Shown here: piece after piece, positions 33,351 to 42,036 of the stretch
Layout of the letters: every line of letters starts with the position of its first letter
Numbering within the stretch: the stretch's first letter is position 1
Source of the DNA: JAUYQR01 sp050632395
Lineage (GTDB): Bacteria; Pseudomonadota; Alphaproteobacteria; Rhodobacterales; Rhodobacteraceae
NCBI RefSeq assembly: GCF_050632395.1
Contig: NZ_CP192600.1
Location: 3,100,001 to 3,164,000 of the forward strand
DNA: 64,000 nt
Direction: 5' to 3'
Translations under genes and position numbers: made by a program
The notes under the pieces: generated by a model
What the model saw: only the letters and a program-made list of their open reading frames with translations
Databases searched by the model: none
What the model was told of the DNA's origin: nothing

Positions 33351-34718
33351 ATGTTCAACGACGCTGCCCGATCCGATCTTGCCGCCCTGTTCGGGGATCG
33401 GCTTTCGCTGTCGATGCCGGTGCGCGAGGCGCATGGGCAGAGCGAAAGTCTGGTCACGGCGGGGCTGCCGGATGCGGTCGTGTTCCCCCGCACGACAGGT
33501 GAGGTTGCGCAGTTGGCGGTGTGGGGCGGGCGGCATCGGGTGCCGCTGATCGGCTGGGGGGCGGGCACGTCGCTGGAGGGGCACGCGCTGGCGGTTGCGG
33601 GCGGCATTGTGGTCGATTTCCGCGACATGGCGGCGGTGCTGGACGTGGCGGCCGAGGATCGGTTGGTGCGGGTGCAGCCGGGGTTGACGCGCGAAGCGCT
33701 GAACACCGAATTGCGCGCAACGGGGCTGTTCTTTCCGGTCGATCCCGGCGCCAACGCCTCGATAGGCGGGATGGCAGCGACGCGGGCGTCGGGGACGACG
33801 GCGGTGCGCTACGGCACGATGCGCGACAATGTGCGCGGGCTGGAGGTGGTGCTGGCCGATGGCCGGGTGATCCGCACCGGGACGGCTGCGCCGAAATCGG
33901 CGTCGGGCTATGACCTGACGGCGCTGTTCGTGGGGTCGGAAGGCACGCTGGGGCTGATCACCGAGCTGACCCTGCGGCTACATGGCCAGCCCGAGGCAGT
34001 AATGGCGGCGGTGGCGGCGTTTCCGACCATCGCCGCGACGGTCGACTGCGTGATCGCCACGATCCAGTCGGGCATTCCGATGGCGCGGATCGAGTTTCTG
34101 GACGAGGCGACGGTCGCGGCCTGCAACGCCTATTCGGGCGGCAGCCTGCCCTTGGCACCGCAACTTCTGCTGGAGTTTCACGGCCACCCGGTGGGCGTGG
34201 CCGAGGATGTGCGGCGGTTTCAGGAAGTGGCGGGGCTGTTCGGGGCGGAAAATTTCGCCTGGGCCGAGCGGCAGGAGGATCGCAGCCGGCTGTGGAAACT
34301 GCGCCACGATGCCTATCGGGCGATTCTGGCCTCGCGCCCCGGGTGCAGGGCGATCGTGACCGATGTCTGCGTGCCAATTTCCGCGCTGGCGGCGGCGGTG
34401 GCGGAGACGCGGGCGGATATTGCCGCGTCAGGCATTCCGGGGCCGATCCTCGGACATGTGGGCGACGGTAATTTCCACGCGATCCTGATGGTCGATCCTG
34501 CAAGCGCGGGCGAGATTGCCACCGCCAAGGCGCTGGCCGGGCAGATGGCCGAACGCGCGCTGCGCTTGGGCGGCACCATCACCGGCGAGCATGGCGTGGG
34601 CTTTGGCAAACGCCCCTACATGGCGGCCGAGCATGGTGCGGGCTGGGATGTGATGGGCGAGATCAAGCGGACGCTGGACCCGTTGGGGGTGATGAACCCC
34701 GGCAAGGTCGTGCCCTGA
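33351..34718 (+). CDS. FAD-binding oxidase, D-lactate dehydrogenase/GlcD type
   Basis: 455 residues from ATG 33351 (an in-frame GTG lies 6 bp earlier). An FAD-binding PCMH domain holds GAGTSLEGHALAVAGGIVVDF and DPGANASIGGMAATRASGTTAVRYG. The C-terminal cap has GHVGDGNFHAILMVDP and TITGEHGVGFGKRPYM. Members oxidise D-lactate, D-2-hydroxyglutarate or glycolate and pass electrons to cytochrome or quinone. No GlcE/GlcF subunits follow, favouring a single-subunit D-lactate-type enzyme. It is divergent from purQ. Confidence 0.92.
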   Translation: MFNDAARSDLAALFGDRLSLSMPVREAHGQSESLVTAGLPDAVVFPRTTGEVAQLAVWGGRHRVPLIGWGAGTSLEGHALAVAGGIVVDFRDMAAVLDVAAEDRLVRVQPGLTREALNTELRATGLFFPVDPGANASIGGMAATRASGTTAVRYGTMRDNVRGLEVVLADGRVIRTGTAAPKSASGYDLTALFVGSEGTLGLITELTLRLHGQPEAVMAAVAAFPTIAATVDCVIATIQSGIPMARIEFLDEATVAACNAYSGGSLPLAPQLLLEFHGHPVGVAEDVRRFQEVAGLFGAENFAWAERQEDRSRLWKLRHDAYRAILASRPGCRAIVTDVCVPISALAAAVAETRADIAASGIPGPILGHVGDGNFHAILMVDPASAGEIATAKALAGQMAERALRLGGTITGEHGVGFGKRPYMAAEHGAGWDVMGEIKRTLDPLGVMNPGKVVP

Positions 34719-34741
34719 CCACTGGTATCTTGCGGAGCCGT

Positions 34742-34759
34742 CCGCCCCTTGGGGGGCGG
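34742..34759. terminator. Terminator-like hairpin between convergent genes
   Basis: CCGCCCC-TTGG-GGGGCGG forms a perfect 7-bp stem 24 bp after the FAD-oxidase stop and is followed by ATGTTTGG. The U-run is poor. It could serve either convergent transcript. Confidence 0.5.
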
Positions 34760-34790
34760 ATGTTTGGTCAAAGTTGAAGGCGGCGTGGCG

Positions 34791-34946
34791 TCAGTGATCG
34801 AAGCCGGAGCGGCGGAAGAGGCCGTTGTCGACCTCGCGCTGGCGGCGTTCCAGATCGTAGCGCGAGACGGCGGCATTGAGGTAATCGCGTTCCACTTCGC
34901 GGACCGAAGGGAAGTTGCGCAGGGCGGTTTTGATGAAGTTCAACAT
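34791..34946 (-). CDS. DUF3563 family small protein
   Basis: 51 residues, MLNFIKTALRNFPSVREVERDYLNAAVSRYDLERRQREVDNG. The REVERDYL-AVSRYDLERRQRE core matches DUF3563, short basic proteins of unknown function common in alphaproteobacteria. The start has AAGG and GGTAAG upstream. It appears monocistronic. Confidence 0.85.
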   Translation of the reverse strand: MLNFIKTALRNFPSVREVERDYLNAAVSRYDLERRQREVDNGLFRRSGFDH

Positions 34947-35075
34947 GGGCTTACCTTTTCCTTGTGAGGCAAAGATAGGATGCCGCAGCGCAGCATCATA
35001 GGCCTGATCGGGAAGTGCCGTCATGCGCCTGGCGCATAGGTCGTGTCATTTTGCCGTAACAAACGGGCAGATCGC

Positions 35076-36719
35076 CTAGGTTTGCAGCAGGGCCTTGGCC
35101 GCCGCGCGGGCGGCTTCGGTTATCGTGTCGCCGGCAAGCATTCGGGCGATTTCCTCGACCCTTGCCGGCGCGTCGAGCGCGGTGACGGTGGACAGCGTCT
35201 GATCATTCGCCACCCGCTTTTCAACCCGCCAGTGCTGCGCGCCGAACGCCGCGACTTGTGGCGAGTGGGTGACGACCAGCACTTGTGCGCCTTGCGCGAG
35301 GGCCTTCAGGCGCCGGCCGACGGCATCGGCGGTAGCACCACCGACGCCACGGTCGATCTCGTCGAAGATCAGGGTCTGGCCGGGGGTGTCGCCGGTAAGG
35401 CAGACCTTGAGAGCCAGAAGAAAGCGGCTGAGTTCGCCGCCCGAGGCGATGCGGTTCAGCGCACCCGAGGGCGCGCCGGGGTTGGTGGCGACGGTGAAGG
35501 TGACAGCATCGGTGCCCTCGGGCCCCGGTTCGCCGGGCGCGAATTCGGTGGCGAACACCGCACGCTCCATCTTCAGGGGCGCGAGTTCGGCGGCCATCGC
35601 AGCATCAAGCCGAATGGCGGCGGCGCGGCGGGCGGTGCTGATGCGGGCGGCCTCGGCGCTGTAGGCGGCCTCGGCCTCGGTCAGTGATTTTTGCAGGCGC
35701 GCAAGGCCTGCGGTGCCGCCGTCGATGGCCGCAAGGCGGGCGCGGAGCGCGGCGGCAAAACTGCCAAGCTCGTCGGGTATCTGGCCATGCTTGCGGGCAA
35801 GGGCGCGAATCGCGAACAGGCGTTCTTCGGCGGCTTCAAGCTCGGCTGGGTTGAAGTCGAGGGAGTGGAGCGTGGCTTCGACCCCGGCCTGCGCATCGGA
35901 AAGTTCGATCAGGGCGCGGTTCAGGGCTGCAAGCGCCGGTTCCAGCGCACCCTCGGCCTTGTCGGCGGCACCTTCCAGCCAGCGCATCGCATCGCGCATC
36001 CGGCCTTCGGCACCGTCTTCGGACAGGGCCGCCAGCGCCTTGGCCACGTCTTCGCGGATGCGGGCGGCGCCTTGCATCAAGCGGCGGCGGGCGTCGAGGC
36101 TGGCATCCTCGCCGGGTTCGGGGTTCAGCTTGTCAAGTTCGGTCACCGCGTGGCGCAGGTATTCCTCTTCGGCGGCGGCGCGGGCGAGGGTCGCCTCTGC
36201 CTCGGCCAGCGCGGTGCGGGCGGTGCGTTGCGCGACCCATGCAGCGCGCAGGGGGGCAAGGTCGAGGCCCGCGTAGGCGTCGAGAAGGGCGCGGTGGCCG
36301 CGGGGGTTCAAGAGGCCGCGGTCATCATGCTGGCCGTGAAGTTCGACGAGGTGGTCCGACAGGTCGCGCAACACCTCGCCCGAGACGCGGCGGTCGTTGA
36401 TCCAGGCGGTCTTGCGGCCATCGGCAAAGTTGACACGACGCAGGATCACCTCGCCCTCGGCCTCGATCCCGGCTTCCGCCAGCACGGCATGGGCGGCGTG
36501 GCCGGGGGGAAGGTCGAACACGGCGGTCACTTCGCCTTGCGCCGCCCCCTGACGCACAAGTTCCGCCCTGCCCCGCCAGCCAAGGACGAAGCCGAGCGCA
36601 TCCAGAAGGATCGACTTGCCGGCCCCGGTTTCGCCGGTCAGCACGTTGAGGCCGGGGCCAAGGTCCAGCGACAGCCGGTCGATGATCAGCACATCGCGGA
36701 TATCGAGGGAGATCAGCAT
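35076..36719 (-). CDS. recN: DNA repair protein RecN
   Basis: 547 residues. An N-terminal ATPase half with Walker A GETGAGKSILLDALGFVLGWRG (about 30-51), a coiled-coil middle, the ABC signature region ASGGELSRFLLALK, and Walker B TLIFDEIDRGVGG with VLVVTHSPQVAA. It is an SMC-like cohesin acting on double-strand breaks. It follows bamD by 37 bp and is probably cotranscribed with it. Confidence 0.96.
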   Translation of the reverse strand: MLISLDIRDVLIIDRLSLDLGPGLNVLTGETGAGKSILLDALGFVLGWRGRAELVRQGAAQGEVTAVFDLPPGHAAHAVLAEAGIEAEGEVILRRVNFADGRKTAWINDRRVSGEVLRDLSDHLVELHGQHDDRGLLNPRGHRALLDAYAGLDLAPLRAAWVAQRTARTALAEAEATLARAAAEEEYLRHAVTELDKLNPEPGEDASLDARRRLMQGAARIREDVAKALAALSEDGAEGRMRDAMRWLEGAADKAEGALEPALAALNRALIELSDAQAGVEATLHSLDFNPAELEAAEERLFAIRALARKHGQIPDELGSFAAALRARLAAIDGGTAGLARLQKSLTEAEAAYSAEAARISTARRAAAIRLDAAMAAELAPLKMERAVFATEFAPGEPGPEGTDAVTFTVATNPGAPSGALNRIASGGELSRFLLALKVCLTGDTPGQTLIFDEIDRGVGGATADAVGRRLKALAQGAQVLVVTHSPQVAAFGAQHWRVEKRVANDQTLSTVTALDAPARVEEIARMLAGDTITEAARAAAKALLQT

Positions 36720-36756
36720 TGCAGCCCCGCATGGATGGGCGCTGCGCCCATCCGGG

Positions 36757-37596
36757 TCACAACCATTCGCCCTTGACCATCTGGCTGTAGATGGTGTTCA
36801 GCCAGCCCTCGCCCTTTGCCTCGGGGCTGAGACCACGGCCCTTCAACAGACGGAAGCTGTCATCGTAGAATGGCGACGACCGGTAGTTGTAACCAAGGAT
36901 CGCGGCCGAGGTTTGCGCCTCGTCGGTCAGGCCAAGCGCGAGGTAGGCTTCGGTCAGGCGGTGCAGCGCTTCGGGCGTGTGGCTGGTGGTCTGGAAATCC
37001 TGCACGACGGTGCGGAAGCGGTTGATCGCGGCGGTGTAGTGCCGGCGTTTGAGGTAGAAGCGACCGATCTCCATCTCTTTCGCGGCAAGCTGGTCGAAAG
37101 CAAGGTCGAACTTCAGGATCGCCGAGCGAGAATATTCGCTGTCGGGGTAGGTTTCGATCACGTCGCGCATACCTTGCAGCGCCTGGAAGGTAAGACCCTG
37201 ATCGCGACCGACCTCGTCGATCTGGTCGTAATAGCTGAGCGCCATGAGGTAGAGCGCATAGGGCGCGTCCTCGTCGCCGGGGTAGAAGTCGAGGAAGCGC
37301 TGCGAGGCGGCGCGGGCCTCTTCGTATTCCTTGGCCTTGTGGTGGGTGAATGCCTGCATGATCAGGGCGCGCTTGGCATATTCGGTGTAGGGGTAAAGCC
37401 GCTCCACCTCCTGGAAATAGATCAGGGCGTCTTTCGGCTTCTTGCCGGTTTCAAGCTCCAGCTCGCCCTTCTTGTAGATTTCCTCGGCCGTGTAAGTGTC
37501 CAGCGCACGCTCATTGGTCCCGCCAGCACAGCCAGCCAGAGATGCAACCATAAGCGCTGCGATTAGGAAACCTGCGCCCGACCTGCCGCCTGCCAT
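36757..37596 (-). CDS. bamD: Outer-membrane assembly lipoprotein BamD (ComL)
   Basis: 279 residues from ATG 37596, preceded by AGGCGGA; a TTG start at 37611 is less likely. The signal peptide ends in lipobox SLAGC (Cys about 23). Five TPR-type repeats follow (YTAEEIYKKGELELETGKKPKDALIYFQEVERLYP and on). It belongs to the BAM complex that inserts beta-barrel proteins in the outer membrane. Its position between lpxC and recN is usual in this group. Confidence 0.95.
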   Translation of the reverse strand: MAGGRSGAGFLIAALMVASLAGCAGGTNERALDTYTAEEIYKKGELELETGKKPKDALIYFQEVERLYPYTEYAKRALIMQAFTHHKAKEYEEARAASQRFLDFYPGDEDAPYALYLMALSYYDQIDEVGRDQGLTFQALQGMRDVIETYPDSEYSRSAILKFDLAFDQLAAKEMEIGRFYLKRRHYTAAINRFRTVVQDFQTTSHTPEALHRLTEAYLALGLTDEAQTSAAILGYNYRSSPFYDDSFRLLKGRGLSPEAKGEGWLNTIYSQMVKGEWL

Positions 37597-37735
37597 GTTC
37601 CGCCTATCCAAACCTGCTGCCCCTGTCCGGGCCCCTTTCAGGGCACACCGTTGAGGCGATTTGCATGTGTCCTAGCACAGATAAATCCGGGGCGCAAAAC
37701 GCCTTTCGCTGCGCGGCGGACCCGATCGCGTGAAG

Positions 37736-38671
37736 TCAGGCATGCACCGGAAGATCACCGCGATGCACGCCGACGCCGGGCAGTTTGCCCACGGTCTGCG
37801 GGCCGCAATCTACAAGGCGAAACGCCTCGGGATCGGCGAAAAGTGCGCGCAAGAGGCGGTTGGTCAGCGCGTGACCCGCGCGGTCGCCGGTGTAGCGGCC
37901 AAGGATCGGGCCACCGGCAAGCGCAAGATCGCCTACGGCGTCGAGCATCTTGTGGCGCACCGGTTCGTCGGCGTGACGCAGACCGCCGGGCGAAAGCACA
38001 TCGGCGCCTTCAAACACCACGGCGTTTTCCAGCGTGCCGCCAAGGGCAAGCCCTCGTTCGCGCATTGCATCGACATCGGCCTGACGGCAAAACGTGCGGC
38101 TGTCGGAAAGTTCGCGCACGAAGGCCCCATTGGCCATGTTCAGCCGGCGGCTTTGCGTGCCGATCGCGGCATCGGTGAACGAGATGCGGAAGTCGATTTC
38201 AAGCATGTCGGCGGGGTCGAGGCGGGCGATGGCGTCGCCGTCGCGCACTTCGACCGATTTCTGCACGCGGATAGCACGCACCGGGGCGAACTGTTCGCGG
38301 ATGCCGCGCAGGATGAACGCCTGCACGAAAGGCATCGCGGAGCCATCGAGGATCGGAACCTCGGGGCCGTCGATTTCGATCAGCGCGTTGTGGATGGCGG
38401 AACCGGCCAGCGCGGCCATGATGTGTTCGATGGTAGAGACCGACACGCCGGCAGCGTTTTCGACAAGGGTGCACAGCTTGGACGGCACCACGGCATCCCA
38501 GCGGGCCGGGACCATCGCGTCACGGTCGGTCACGTCGGTGCGGCGGAACCAGATCCCGTAATCAGCCGAGGCCGGACGCACCACCATGCGAACCGGCGCA
38601 CCGCTGTGCAGGCCAGTGCCGGTAAATGTAACCGCGCTTTTCAGGGTGTTCTGCAACGTCTGACCTCTCAT
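37736..38671 (-). CDS. lpxC: UDP-3-O-acyl-N-acetylglucosamine deacetylase
   Basis: 311 residues from ATG 38671. LpxC folds are visible in VTFTGTGLHSGAPVRM, the zinc motif STIEHIMAAL and PILDGSAMPF. It removes the acetyl group in the first committed step of lipid A synthesis. The ATG has no ribosome site, whereas AGAGG lies 8 bp before an in-frame TTG at 38656 that would give MQNTLKSA..., matching relatives, so translation may begin there. It is separated from ftsZ by a terminator and should have its own promoter. Confidence 0.93.
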   Translation of the reverse strand: MRGQTLQNTLKSAVTFTGTGLHSGAPVRMVVRPASADYGIWFRRTDVTDRDAMVPARWDAVVPSKLCTLVENAAGVSVSTIEHIMAALAGSAIHNALIEIDGPEVPILDGSAMPFVQAFILRGIREQFAPVRAIRVQKSVEVRDGDAIARLDPADMLEIDFRISFTDAAIGTQSRRLNMANGAFVRELSDSRTFCRQADVDAMRERGLALGGTLENAVVFEGADVLSPGGLRHADEPVRHKMLDAVGDLALAGGPILGRYTGDRAGHALTNRLLRALFADPEAFRLVDCGPQTVGKLPGVGVHRGDLPVHA

Positions 38672-38802
38672 GGAACGCGATACAGTGCCGCGGCCCTTCC
38701 GGTGATGAAGTAGACAAGGAACCCTTAAAGCTCAACTCACACATTGTAACGGTATGTGACAGCTGGCTTCGTTCCGCCAAATCATTGATTGCAAAAAGAA
38801 AA

Positions 38803-38820
38803 GGCCCGGATAACCGGGCC
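38803..38820 (-). terminator. Rho-independent terminator after ftsZ
   Basis: On the minus strand GGCCCGG-TTAT-CCGGGCC is followed by TTTTCTTTTTG, a good U-run. It lies 27 bp past the ftsZ stop and closes the dcw transcript before lpxC. Confidence 0.88.
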
Positions 38821-38846
38821 TTTCGCACGATATGTTACAGCTTTTC

Positions 38847-40496
38847 TCAGTTCGCCTGACGGCGCAGGAAGGCTGGAATTTCAATGCGTTCCTGATCTGC
38901 GCTGGGTTCAGCCTCGTCGTCGTAGGCTGTGACGGGGGGCTGCTGGCGGGCAACCTGCTGGGTCGGACGGTCGGTGGCGGTTTCCAGATGGCCGGCCATG
39001 CGGTTGATCAGCGAGCCGATGCCGAAGCGGGCCTTCTGCCCGGCAGCAGCAGCGGCAGTGGCCGCGGCGGGCGCTGCCATCGGGCGGGCGACGGATGCTG
39101 CAGCCGGGCGGGCGTTGGTCGGCGCGCGGCTGACGGCGGCTTGCAGGCGGGCCAGCGCCTCGGGCGAGGGTTGACCGGCGACGCGCGGGCGTGGTGCCAC
39201 GAATTCACCCGGATCAGCCTCGATCGAGGCGGCAACGGTGCGAACTGCGGGGGCCGCCGTCTGCGGCCGGTAAGCCGGGGGCGGCAGGCCGTCGTTGGCG
39301 ACCACATCGTCACGGCCAGCGTTCATCGCGTCGAAAAGATCGGCGTCGCCGTCGTCCATGTCCTGCGCGGCCATAACCGGGGTTTCGACCGGGGCGGCGG
39401 CCACGGGAGCCGGCTGCGGAACATACTGAGGTGCCTGGGCGCGCGGCTGTTCGACCGGTGCCGGGTTCAGCGTCAGCGGTGCTGCCATCGAGCGACGGGC
39501 AACCGGCATTTCGGCGCGCGACGCGGCGGTCGCGTCGATGCCGGTGGCGACGACAGAAACCCTCAGGCGGCCCTCCATCGAGGTATCCAGCGTGGAACCG
39601 ACGATGATGTTAGCGTCGGGATCGACCTTTTCGCGGATGATGTTCGCGGCTTCGTCCAGTTCGAACAGCGTCAGGTCATGGCCGCCGGTGATGTTGATCA
39701 GCACACCCTTGGCGCCGTGCAGGCTGATTTCGTCCAGAAGCGGGTTGGCAATGGCCTTTTCGGCGGCCTGGATTGCGCGGTCGTCGCCGGTGGCTTCGCC
39801 GGTGCCCATCATCGCCTTGCCCATCTCGTCCATCACGGCGCGGACGTCGGCGAAATCGAGGTTGATCAGGCCGGGCCGCACCATCAGGTCGGTGACACCC
39901 TTGACGCCCTGATAAAGCACGTCATCGGCCATCGCGAAGGCTTCGGTAAAGGTGGTGCGTTCGTTGGCCAGCCGGAACAGGTTCTGGTTCGGAATGATGA
40001 TCAGCGTGTCGACGACCTTTTGCAGCGCGTCGATGCCCTCTTCGGCCTGACGCATCCGTTTGCCGCCTTCGAACTGGAAGGGCTTGGTCACGACGCCAAC
40101 GGTCAGCACACCCAATTCACGCGCGGCTTGCGCGATGATCGGGGCCGCACCGGTGCCGGTGCCGCCGCCCATGCCGGCGGTGATGAAGCACATGTGCGCG
40201 CCCGCCAGATGATCTACGATCTCTTCGATGGTTTCTTCGGCAGCGGCGGCACCGACCGAGGGGCGCGCGCCTGCGCCAAGACCTTCGGTGACCTTGACGC
40301 CAATCTGGATGCGGCTGTGCGCGCGGCTTTGCTGCAGCGCCTGGGCATCGGTGTTGGCCACGACGAACTCGACCCCTTCGAGGTTCTTGTCGATCATGTT
40401 GTTGACGGCGTTGCCACCCGCCCCGCCCACACCGAACACCGTGATACGCGGCTTCAGCTCTTCACGCTCGTTGGTCATCGTCAGATTGAGTGCCAT
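38847..40496 (-). CDS. ftsZ: Cell division GTPase FtsZ
   Basis: 549 residues from ATG 40496. The tubulin-type GTP-binding domain has the signature GGGTGTGAAPI and the T7 synergy loop with NLDFADVRAVM. A long Ala/Pro-rich linker (about residues 320-530) leads to the conserved C-terminal peptide RIEIPAFLRRQ that docks FtsA and others. FtsZ forms the division ring. The 208-bp gap from ftsA holds candidate control sites (see the region upstream), so it probably has its own promoter. Confidence 0.97.
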   Translation of the reverse strand: MALNLTMTNEREELKPRITVFGVGGAGGNAVNNMIDKNLEGVEFVVANTDAQALQQSRAHSRIQIGVKVTEGLGAGARPSVGAAAAEETIEEIVDHLAGAHMCFITAGMGGGTGTGAAPIIAQAARELGVLTVGVVTKPFQFEGGKRMRQAEEGIDALQKVVDTLIIIPNQNLFRLANERTTFTEAFAMADDVLYQGVKGVTDLMVRPGLINLDFADVRAVMDEMGKAMMGTGEATGDDRAIQAAEKAIANPLLDEISLHGAKGVLINITGGHDLTLFELDEAANIIREKVDPDANIIVGSTLDTSMEGRLRVSVVATGIDATAASRAEMPVARRSMAAPLTLNPAPVEQPRAQAPQYVPQPAPVAAAPVETPVMAAQDMDDGDADLFDAMNAGRDDVVANDGLPPPAYRPQTAAPAVRTVAASIEADPGEFVAPRPRVAGQPSPEALARLQAAVSRAPTNARPAAASVARPMAAPAAATAAAAAGQKARFGIGSLINRMAGHLETATDRPTQQVARQQPPVTAYDDEAEPSADQERIEIPAFLRRQAN

Positions 40497-40582
40497 GGAT
40501 TGTTGCCTGTCCGTTTTTTTATGACGCCGCGTTCTGTTGCCAAACCTTCGGAATCGCCTGTCCCGGGCGCGTAAAGGCCGAC

Positions 40583-40603
40583 TTATCCCCGAATCTATCC
40601 ACA
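40583..40603. promoter_or_regulatory. Two DnaA-box-like sites upstream of ftsZ
   Basis: TTATCCCCG (40583-40591) and CTATCCACA (40595-40603) resemble the DnaA box TTATCCACA (two and one mismatches). They sit 87-107 bp before the ftsZ start. DnaA is a known activator of ftsZ in Caulobacter. Confidence 0.45.
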
Positions 40604-40605
40604 AA

Positions 40606-40620
40606 GTGACCAAAGGTCAC
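40606..40620. promoter_or_regulatory. Palindrome GTGACC-AAA-GGTCAC upstream of ftsZ
   Basis: A perfect 6+6 inverted repeat with a 3-bp spacer, 110-124 bp before the ftsZ ATG and adjacent to the DnaA-box-like sites. It has the form of a dimeric regulator site. The protein is unknown. Confidence 0.45.
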
Positions 40621-40632
40621 GCGGAAAAACCT

Positions 40633-40658
40633 CAAACTCCCCAAAATATGGGGGTTTG
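40633..40658 (-). terminator. Hairpin between ftsA and ftsZ (attenuator?)
   Basis: On the minus strand CAAACCCCC pairs with GGGGAGTTTG across an ATATTTT loop. It lies 47 bp after the ftsA stop and before the DnaA-box-like sites. It may end part of the ftsA message and let ftsZ be driven from its own promoter. There is no strong U-run. Confidence 0.35.
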
Positions 40659-40704
40659 TTGCGCATATCCGCCGTTATCTGGGCGGTGTATCCGCATGTT
40701 GCGG

Positions 40705-42036
40705 TTACCAGTTGTCCTTGAACCATTTGACGGCCCTTCTGAGCGACCTTGCGGGGTAGCGTTCGGCCGGGATCTCGAAATCCCACCACTCGTCCTGCGG
40801 GTGCGCGGCGAACAGGCACAGCCCCACGGCGCTGGCAAATGCGGCCCCTGTCGCCGCCTGTGGCAGGCCTTGAACACGGAGCGGGCGGCCAAGGCGGACG
40901 CGCTGGCCAAGGATGCGGGACGCAAGCCCGTCAAGGCCGGGGATCTGGCTGCCGCCGCCGGTCAGCACGATCTGCTGGCTGGGCAGGTGATCGAAACCCG
41001 CCACGTCAAGCCGGGCACGGACTTCTTCAAGTATTTCCTCGACACGGGGGCGCATGATGCCGATCAGTTCGGTCCGGCTGATCTGGCGGCGGTCCTTTTC
41101 CCAGTCGCCTGAGTCCCCGCCGATGTCGATCATCTCGCGGTCGTCCATGCCGGTGGCGTAAAGACCGCCGTGGCGTGTCTTGATGCGTTCGGCGGTGGTG
41201 ACCGGGATTTGCAGGCCTTTGGAGATGTCGGAGGTGACGTGATCGCCGCCCATCCGCACGCTATCGGCGTAGATCATGTGTTTCTTCATGAACACCGACA
41301 GGCCCGTGGCCCCGCCGCCCATGTCGATGCAGGCGGCGCCCAATTCCTGCTCGTCCTCGACGAGGCTGGAGATGCCCGAGACATAGGCCGACGACGCGAT
41401 GCCGGCGAGTTCAAGGTCGCAGCGCTTGATGCAGTACAGAAGGTTCTGCACCACATCGCCGTCGACCGACAGCAGGTGCATGTCACAGGAAAGCTTGTTG
41501 CCGATCTGGCCGCGCGGGTCGCCAAGACCCGACCGGTGATCCAGCGCGAAGTTCACCGGCTGGGCGTGCAACACCTCGCGCCCCGGGCCGATGTCGGGCA
41601 CGTCGCAGGCGGCGAGGGCGCGGGCCACGTCCTGTTCGGTAACGACCGAATCCTGCAATTCATGTTCACCGACAAGGCCATAGCTGCGCGGTTCGGCCCC
41701 GGCAAAGCAGGCGATGACATGATCGACACGGACGTTGGCCATTTTCTGCGCGGCCTGCACGGCGGTGCGGATCGCGCGCTCCGTCTCGTTCATCACCGAA
41801 ATCTCGCCAAAGCGCACACCGCGCGACCGGGTGGTCGCCGCACCGATCACGCGGAACTGGCTTTGCCCCGCCATCGGCCCGACGCCTTCCTGTTCGCGCA
41901 TGTCCGGCCCGTCAAAGCGCAGGATCAGACAGGCGATCTTTGATGTGCCGACGTCCAGAATGGCGATCACGCCGCGCTGCATGGCAGCCTTGCGCATGTT
42001 CCGCATCGCTCGTTGCGAAGTATAGAGATCGGTCAC
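40705..42036 (-). CDS. ftsA: Cell division protein FtsA
   Basis: 443 residues from GTG 42036, which overlaps the ftsQ stop (GTGA). The actin-like ATPase has phosphate-1 VIAILDVGTSKIACLI (about residues 23-38), a 1C domain, phosphate-2 ACIDMGGGATGLSVF and IVLTGGGSQIPGLDGLA. The C-terminal helix LRRAVKWFKDNW is the membrane-targeting amphipathic tail. It tethers FtsZ to the membrane and recruits the divisome. Confidence 0.96.
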   Translation of the reverse strand: MTDLYTSQRAMRNMRKAAMQRGVIAILDVGTSKIACLILRFDGPDMREQEGVGPMAGQSQFRVIGAATTRSRGVRFGEISVMNETERAIRTAVQAAQKMANVRVDHVIACFAGAEPRSYGLVGEHELQDSVVTEQDVARALAACDVPDIGPGREVLHAQPVNFALDHRSGLGDPRGQIGNKLSCDMHLLSVDGDVVQNLLYCIKRCDLELAGIASSAYVSGISSLVEDEQELGAACIDMGGGATGLSVFMKKHMIYADSVRMGGDHVTSDISKGLQIPVTTAERIKTRHGGLYATGMDDREMIDIGGDSGDWEKDRRQISRTELIGIMRPRVEEILEEVRARLDVAGFDHLPSQQIVLTGGGSQIPGLDGLASRILGQRVRLGRPLRVQGLPQAATGAAFASAVGLCLFAAHPQDEWWDFEIPAERYPARSLRRAVKWFKDNW

